Assembly: GCF_017377775.1 (NCBI RefSeq)
Contig: NZ_JAFVLN010000001.1
Span: forward strand, 806,001-870,000
Direction of reading: 5' to 3'
Source of the DNA: Streptomyces sp. VRA16 Mangrove soil
Lineage (GTDB): Bacteria > Actinomycetota > Actinomycetes > Streptomycetales > Streptomycetaceae
DNA length: 64,000 nucleotides
In this document: positions 59,687 to 64,000 of the stretch, piece after piece
Layout: every line of letters starts with the position of its first letter
How positions within the stretch are numbered: position 1 is the stretch's first letter
Translations under genes and position numbers: made by a program
The notes under the pieces: model-generated
The model's database searches: none
What the model was told of the DNA's origin: nothing
What the model saw: only the letters and a program-made list of their open reading frames with translations

Positions 59687-60148
59687 ATGCCGGGCATGTC
59701 CGCGCCGCACAGCCGAGAGGTGAGCGCGCTCCCCGACCGGGAGGCGCACCGCGATGCCTCCCCGGCCCTCACCCCGCTGAACCTGACGGGAGCACAGGCC
59801 CGTGCCCGGGTGCGCGCGGCCGTAGAGCGGTGCGCGGCGGCCCATGGCCTGGACGCTGCCCCTGCGGTGCGGCTGGCCGATGCCGAGCTGGTCTGCTCGG
59901 AGCTGGTGTCCAACGCGTTCCGGCACGGTGGCGGCCTGATGTGGTTCCAGGTCCGCGTCGAGGGGCGTGAGGTGGCCGTCGAGGTCGGCGACGCGAGCTC
60001 CGCCGTGCCCGTCTCTCCCGAGCGCGCCGGTGCGGAACCGGGCGGGTTCGGCTGGGCCCTGGTCGGGAAGGTCACCACGCGGACGGCGGTGGGAACGCTG
60101 CCGGACGGCCGGGGCAAGATCATCACGGCGTGGCTGCCGGTCTGCTGA
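59687..60148 (+). CDS. RsbW-like ATP-binding protein (HATPase_c_2)
   Basis: 153 residues; a second ATG occurs at 59696. DAELVCSELVSNAFRHGG is the N-box, GGFGWALVGKV the G2-box of GHKL anti-sigma-type kinases. The G1 region (EVGDASSAVP) is present but reduced. Such proteins bind and inhibit SigB-type sigma factors or phosphorylate STAS antagonists. It is the only such protein near the two sigma factors and the STAS gene, so it is a candidate partner. The gene ends in a strong hairpin. Confidence 0.8.
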   Translation: MPGMSAPHSREVSALPDREAHRDASPALTPLNLTGAQARARVRAAVERCAAAHGLDAAPAVRLADAELVCSELVSNAFRHGGGLMWFQVRVEGREVAVEVGDASSAVPVSPERAGAEPGGFGWALVGKVTTRTAVGTLPDGRGKIITAWLPVC

Positions 60149-60186
60149 GCGCCCCGGAACGTCCGGAACCAACCCGTTCCGGGCGC
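60149..60186 (+). terminator. Terminator hairpin after the RsbW-like gene
   Basis: GCGC-C-CCGGAACG (60149-60161) pairs with CGTTCCGG-GCGC (60175-60186): 12 bp with one bulged base and a 13-base loop. Confidence 0.65.
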
Positions 60187-60190
60187 GGGT

Positions 60191-60553
60191 TCACTCGTAC
60201 ATGCCGGTGCCGAGACGGCCCAGCGCGGCGGCGCCGGGCAGACCGCAGTACCCGACGAGCCGGTGCTCGGGGAAGACCCGGCGCCCGCCCCGGGGCAGTT
60301 CCGGGCGGCGCCGGGTGGGCCGGGGCGAGGCGGTGGGGGAGGAGGACCGCGCAGGCAGAGCGGTGCGTGAGCGGCGCGGAGTGTCCTGCGCGGTGTCCGC
60401 GCTCCCGCATCCCGCGAGACCCGTGACACCCGCCGCGACCGCGGCGCCGAGCCACGAGCGCCGCGGAAGGCGACCGGTCCTGTCCGGGGCTCCGCTCGAT
60501 CCCACCCTGTCTCCTCTCCGCCGCGCAGTGCGCGACCGGTCGGCCCGGATCAC
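60191..60553 (-). pseudogene. 3'-truncated lipoprotein gene
   Basis: From the GTG at 60553, the frame gives a basic N terminus, a lipobox (GVTGLAGC) and a Ser/Thr/Pro-rich spacer, then PELPRGGRRVFPEHRLVGYCGLPGAAALGRLGTG. In the full-length Streptomyces family this segment is followed by about 250 more residues of a barrel-like domain. Here the frame ends three residues later (MYE). The stop is next to the RsbW-like gene terminator, so a deletion probably joined the two. It may still make a short lipoprotein. Confidence 0.55.
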
Positions 60554-60634
60554 CGGACAGCGGTGATCATCGTCGGCCGTGCGCCTTGCCGAACCGTGCG
60601 CGGCGAAACGTACCGGCCTGCGCGGGCGGGCCGG

Positions 60635-61201
60635 TCAGTTCCGGACGGAGCGGACGGCGGGCGCCGTCGTGGAGCCGGGCGCCCCGGTGAGGGCCGGCTG
60701 CGCGGCGCCCCGGCGGGCGGCCAGGGACTCGCGGGAGGCCTCACGCGGGTGCCGGCGGCGCCAGTACGGGTTGTCGTGCGGCAGCTTGCTCGACACACGC
60801 CCGTACATGCCGAAGCAAGCGATGAGCAGCCCCATCACGAAGCTGAACATCACGTTCGACATGCCGAATCCCAGGACGTTGGCGGGCCGGTCCAGGACGA
60901 AGAGGTGGAAGAAGCCGCTGAGGACGAACAGGATGCCGACGGTCATGTTCACGGTCGAGGCGACATTGCCCCCGACGACGGCACCGCCGATCAGGATCAG
61001 GGCCACGACGACCGAGATCAGGCTGAGCACCCCGTTGGTCGACATTCCCGCGATCCGGCTGCCATCCGTGTTGAACGGGCTCAGCTGATCCGCGAAGCCC
61101 AGACAGCCGAAGACCAGAAGGATCACGCCGCACAATCCAGCGCCGTACCGGTACACCTGGGCGAGCCGGTGGTCGACGGGCAGTTCATCGCGAAGCTTCA
61201 T
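60635..61201 (-). CDS. DUF4383 membrane protein
   Basis: 188 residues with four membrane helices (YGAGLCGVILLVFGCLGF, GVLSLISVVVALILIGGAVVG, VNMTVGILFVLSGFFHLFVL, MSNVMFSFVMGLLIACFGM) and DHRLAQVYRYGAG at the start, as in DUF4383. The function is unknown; family members are common in actinomycete stress regions. GGGAG precedes the ATG at 61201. It is divergent from the photolyase. Confidence 0.75.
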   Translation of the reverse strand: MKLRDELPVDHRLAQVYRYGAGLCGVILLVFGCLGFADQLSPFNTDGSRIAGMSTNGVLSLISVVVALILIGGAVVGGNVASTVNMTVGILFVLSGFFHLFVLDRPANVLGFGMSNVMFSFVMGLLIACFGMYGRVSSKLPHDNPYWRRRHPREASRESLAARRGAAQPALTGAPGSTTAPAVRSVRN

Positions 61202-61398
61202 GACGCAATCTCCCTCGTTCGCAAGCGCCCCTCTCCCGGCCGAGCCGATGCTCGGCACGCTCGACCCCACTTCCGCGGTGATCGGGCAAACGGTTGCAGC
61301 GGCGCGGCGAACGCATCCGGGCAGCAGCGGCACACGGAAGGATCTGCGATGCCGCCGGGCGACCGGGGCCGGGGCGGCGCGAACGAGGAGACACCGCG

Positions 61399-62889
61399 AT
61401 GACGGACCCCCACTGGCTCTTCGGCGACCAGCTCGGACCGCACTTCCTGCCGTCCGATCCGGATGTGCCCGTGGTCATGATCGAGGCGCTTTCGGTCCTG
61501 CGGCGCCGCCGCTTCCACCGCGCCAAGGCGCACCTGGTGCTGTCCGCGATGCGGCACCGCGCCGCCGAACTCGGTGACCGCGTCCGCTACGTCCGGGCCG
61601 AGACCTACCGGGACGGACTGCGCGAGGCGGTCGGTGACTCCCCGGTGACGGCGCACCACCCGACGTCGTACGCGGCACTGCGGCTGGTGAGATCGCTGGA
61701 CCGCGTGACGGTGCTGCCCGCCCGGGGCTTCCTCGTCCCCCAGGACGCCTTCCGCGCCTGGGCCGACGGACACGACGGGCGACAGCTGCGCCAGGAGAAC
61801 TTCTACCGGTGGGTGCGCCGGGAGCACGACCTCCTCATGGACGGGGACGGCCCGGCCGGCGGGCGATGGAACCACGACCACGACAATCGCGAACCGCCGC
61901 CCAAGGGGGAGCGCACCCTGGGCGCCCCGGCCCCCTACCGGCCCCGCGAGGACGAGATCGACGAAGAGGTGCGGCACGATCTGGACCGCTGGGAGCGCGA
62001 GGGCGCGGTGCGCTTCGTCGGCCGGGACGGCCCGCGCGGTTTCCCCGCGTCGCGGCGGGAGGCGCTCGCCGCGCTGCGACGGTTCGTCGAGCACCGGCTC
62101 GCCGGGTTCGGGCCGCACGAGGACGCGATGCTCGCGCAGGACCCCGTGATGAGCCACAGCCTGCTGTCGTCCTCGCTCAACCTCGGCCTGCTGGACCCCG
62201 CGGAGTGCGTCGAACGCGCCGAGGCCGCCTGGCGGGCGGGCCAGGCCCCGGTCCACAGTGTGGAGGGGTTCGTCCGGCAGATCGCGGGCTGGCGCGAGTA
62301 CGTCTGGCAGCTCTACTGGTACTTCGGCGAGGACTACCGGCACCGCAACGCGCTGCGCCACCACGAGCCGCTCCCGGACTGGTTCCTCGAACTGGACGCG
62401 GACGCGGTGCACGCCCGCTGCCTGGCCACCACGCTGGCCCAGGTGCGCGACACCGGCTACACGCACCACATCCCCCGTCTGATGCTCCTCGGCAGCCACG
62501 CGCTCCAGCGCGGCTGGGACCCGGAGGCGGTGACCGACTGGTTCCACCGCTGCTTCGTCGACGGCTACGACTGGGTGATGGTCCCCAACGTCGTCGGCAT
62601 GTCGCAGTACGCCGACGGCGGCCGCATGACGACCAAGCCGTACACGTCCGGCGGCGCGTACGTGAACCGGATGAGCGACCTGTGCGGCGGGTGCGCGTAC
62701 CGGCCCACCGAGCGGACGGGCGAGCGGGCCTGCCCGTTCACCGCCGGGTACTGGGCCTTCCTGCACCGGCACCGGGCCCGTCTGGAGCACAACCCGCGGA
62801 TGGCCCAGCCCGTGCGGGGCCTGGACCGGCTCACGGACCTCCAGGAGGTGCTGCGCGAGGACCGGGAGCGCCGGGACGCCCCGCCCTGA
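61399..62889 (+). CDS. Iron-sulfur bacterial cryptochrome/photolyase (FeS-BCP, PhrB/CryB type)
   Basis: 496 residues. LFGDQLGPHFLP opens the N-terminal alpha/beta domain. The C-terminal catalytic domain includes GWREYVWQLYWYFGEDY and NVVGMSQYADGGRMTTKPYTSGGAYVNRMSDLC, family hallmarks. The 4Fe-4S cysteines are RCLATTL, LCGGC and RACPF. The family repairs (6-4) photoproducts in light or acts as a blue-light sensor, binding FAD. GAGGAG eight bases upstream supports the ATG. It faces the desaturase-like gene across a stop-codon hairpin. Confidence 0.85.
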   Translation: MTDPHWLFGDQLGPHFLPSDPDVPVVMIEALSVLRRRRFHRAKAHLVLSAMRHRAAELGDRVRYVRAETYRDGLREAVGDSPVTAHHPTSYAALRLVRSLDRVTVLPARGFLVPQDAFRAWADGHDGRQLRQENFYRWVRREHDLLMDGDGPAGGRWNHDHDNREPPPKGERTLGAPAPYRPREDEIDEEVRHDLDRWEREGAVRFVGRDGPRGFPASRREALAALRRFVEHRLAGFGPHEDAMLAQDPVMSHSLLSSSLNLGLLDPAECVERAEAAWRAGQAPVHSVEGFVRQIAGWREYVWQLYWYFGEDYRHRNALRHHEPLPDWFLELDADAVHARCLATTLAQVRDTGYTHHIPRLMLLGSHALQRGWDPEAVTDWFHRCFVDGYDWVMVPNVVGMSQYADGGRMTTKPYTSGGAYVNRMSDLCGGCAYRPTERTGERACPFTAGYWAFLHRHRARLEHNPRMAQPVRGLDRLTDLQEVLREDRERRDAPP

Positions 62890-62902
62890 CCTGCCCGGTC
62901 AG
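62886..62902. terminator. Hairpin joining convergent stop codons (photolyase / desaturase-like)
   Basis: CTGACC (62886-62891) pairs with GGTCAG (62897-62902) around a 5-base loop. TGA at 62887-62889 and TCA at 62899-62901 lie in opposite arms. Confidence 0.5.
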
Positions 62903-64000
62903 CGCCGCAGATCGTGCAGCACCTCGCGCGCGGCCCGCGCCCCGGAGGCCAGCGCGCCCTGCACGGAACCGGTCGCCCGGTGGTCCCCGCACACGTACTT
63001 GCCCGTCGCCACCCGCGTCGTGCGACTGAGCGGCTGCGGGGGCTCCATGGCGGGAAGCGCGTCCTCCACGGTGCGCACGGTCAGCAGGTCCCAGCCCGTC
63101 GTGTCCACGCCGTACGCGTCCGTGAGCGCGGCCCGCACCCCGCGCTCACGGCCCGCCGCGTCCCGGCCCAGCACGGACGTGGCGACGAGCGCGTGACCCG
63201 CCGGGGCGTAGCCGGGCACGACGTCGCTGAGCACACAGGTGTTGAGGAAGCGCCGCCGCGTGTCGACGAGCAGCGTCGGTTCGTCGAGGGGCGACGCCGG
63301 GGCGACGTGGAAGTACGTCGTCACGACGCGGTACGGCGGCAGCTCCACCTCGGGGAGCAGGGACGCGACGGATCCGGGACCGGTGGCGACGACGACGTGA
63401 CGCGCCGGAAGCTCCCGTCCCTCGACGGTCGCCGCACCCTCGTCGGTGAGCCCGGCAACGGGACACTCCAGCTCGACGGCCTTCTCGGGGAGGGCGGCGG
63501 CCAGCGCCCGCGGGACCGCGCCGATGCCCTCGCCGGGCAGGCACAGCGTGCCCCGCAGCATGCTCCGCCACACCAGATGGAACATCCGCGCCGACGTCTC
63601 CAGGCCCTCCTCCAGGAACACCCCGGACAGGAACGGGCGGAACAGCCGCTCGACCAGCGCGTCGGAGATGCCCGCCGCGGAGAGCGCGGCCCGCGTGGTG
63701 GTCCCGGCGCGCCACTTGAGCAGGCGCGCGGGCAGCAGCATGTCGCGGCCGCACAGGAGCGCCAGGGCGGCCAGGTCGCGCGGTCCTGCCAACCGGCCGG
63801 GCAGCAGGTCCGGCAGGGTTCCCGGACGACGCGTCGGGTCGCTGAACCGGAAGCGCCCGGAGTCGTCGTGGACCAGGACCCCGGGGGTGAAGGGCCGAAG
63901 CCGCAGGTCCTTCAGGGCGAGGCGCCGACGGACCTGCGGATACGACGTGTTGAAGACCTGGAACCCGCGGTCCACCACGAAGCCGTCCACCCGGTCCGAC
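62899..64000 (-). CDS. FAD-dependent amine-oxidase/phytoene-desaturase-like protein (5' part outside window)
   Basis: About 367 C-terminal residues are visible; the FAD-binding N terminus is beyond the right edge. VDRGFQVFNTSYPQVRRRL, LFRPFLSGVFLEEGLETSARMFHLVW and PGEGIGAVPRALAAAL match carotene-desaturase/protoporphyrinogen-oxidase-like flavoproteins. The C-terminal YVCGDHRATGSVQGALASGARAAREVL is the flavin-contact segment of the family. It may oxidise a carotenoid or another isoprenoid. Convergent with the photolyase, suggesting a light-stress association. Confidence 0.78.
   Translation of the reverse strand, partial: SDRVDGFVVDRGFQVFNTSYPQVRRRLALKDLRLRPFTPGVLVHDDSGRFRFSDPTRRPGTLPDLLPGRLAGPRDLAALALLCGRDMLLPARLLKWRAGTTTRAALSAAGISDALVERLFRPFLSGVFLEEGLETSARMFHLVWRSMLRGTLCLPGEGIGAVPRALAAALPEKAVELECPVAGLTDEGAATVEGRELPARHVVVATGPGSVASLLPEVELPPYRVVTTYFHVAPASPLDEPTLLVDTRRRFLNTCVLSDVVPGYAPAGHALVATSVLGRDAAGRERGVRAALTDAYGVDTTGWDLLTVRTVEDALPAMEPPQPLSRTTRVATGKYVCGDHRATGSVQGALASGARAAREVLHDLRR

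Noticed and set aside
1..64000. tRNA, rRNA, insertion sequence, integrase or prophage genes
   Set aside because: I saw no transposase or integrase motifs and no cloverleaf-like sequence; a tRNAscan and ISfinder search would be decisive.

Overview
The window is a 64 kb piece of a very GC-rich actinomycete chromosome, almost certainly Streptomyces or a close relative. The signs are GC-dominated third codon positions, frequent GTG/TTG starts, many four-base ATGA/GTGA stop-start overlaps, Tat and lipoprotein signals, several SigB-type sigma factors, a DUF574 methyltransferase, DUF4383 and DUF664 families, and a secreted GH78 enzyme and an AA10 oxidase. No tRNA, rRNA, CRISPR array, intact insertion sequence or phage module was recognised. 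Genes are mostly single or in short operons, typical of a metabolic and regulatory stretch rather than one large biosynthetic cluster.

Layout. 1-7 kb: a secreted alpha-L-rhamnosidase (cut by the left edge) divergent from its likely LacI regulator, with LacI-type operators between; a proline iminopeptidase; a PIG-L deacetylase; a stand-alone hydroxymethylbilane synthase. 7-13.5 kb: a truncated DUF664 remnant, a TetR/MFS efflux pair with a palindromic operator, an enoyl-CoA hydratase, a MerR regulator facing a PPOx-fold protein across a long-spacer promoter, an SDR and a CPYC flavoprotein. 13.5-18 kb: an XRE-cupin regulator followed by a quinone reductase and two acyl-CoA dehydrogenases (one translationally coupled operon). 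18-26 kb: small and secreted proteins, DUF779, a YciO-type protein and a PucR regulator. 26-29.2 kb: a vitamin B12 importer (btuF-btuC-btuD) under a clear cobalamin riboswitch. 29.2-33.2 kb: a decaying monooxygenase, two alpha/beta hydrolases, a frameshifted AA10 polysaccharide oxidase and an AraC regulator. 33.2-38.2 kb: xanthine dehydrogenase xdhABC. 38.2-46.4 kb: a cell-envelope/redox locus with a GT-C membrane glycosyltransferase, a membrane-anchored molybdopterin oxidoreductase, a 4-TM protein, a methyltransferase, two nucleotidyl/glycosyl transferases, a two-component system and a zinc-ribbon-containing nucleotide-sugar epimerase. 46.4-55.6 kb: DUF302, a ProP-type osmolyte transporter, a DEAD-box helicase, a membrane Ser/Thr kinase with a RodZ-like outer domain, a DUF574 methyltransferase, an SMP-30-like protein and a dienelactone hydrolase. 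55.7-60.2 kb: a stress island with two SigB-type sigma factors, a STAS anti-anti-sigma factor and an RsbW-like ATPase around a YbdK ligase; one sigma gene carries a good SigB-class promoter. 60.2-64 kb: a truncated lipoprotein, DUF4383, an iron-sulfur photolyase/cryptochrome and a carotene-desaturase-like flavoprotein (cut by the right edge).

Two patterns run through the whole window. First, at least eight genes have a TANNNT-like -10 box exactly six bases before the ATG and no ribosome binding site, the signature of leaderless mRNAs. Second, most convergent gene pairs meet in a small hairpin whose arms contain both stop codons, so one palindrome appears to serve as stop signals and bidirectional terminator.

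Four genes are visibly broken (DUF664 remnant, FAD monooxygenase, AA10 oxidase, lipoprotein). The AA10 gene also has a 7-base tandem repeat in its signal-peptide region. All function names are inferred from motifs and family memory; no database search was possible.
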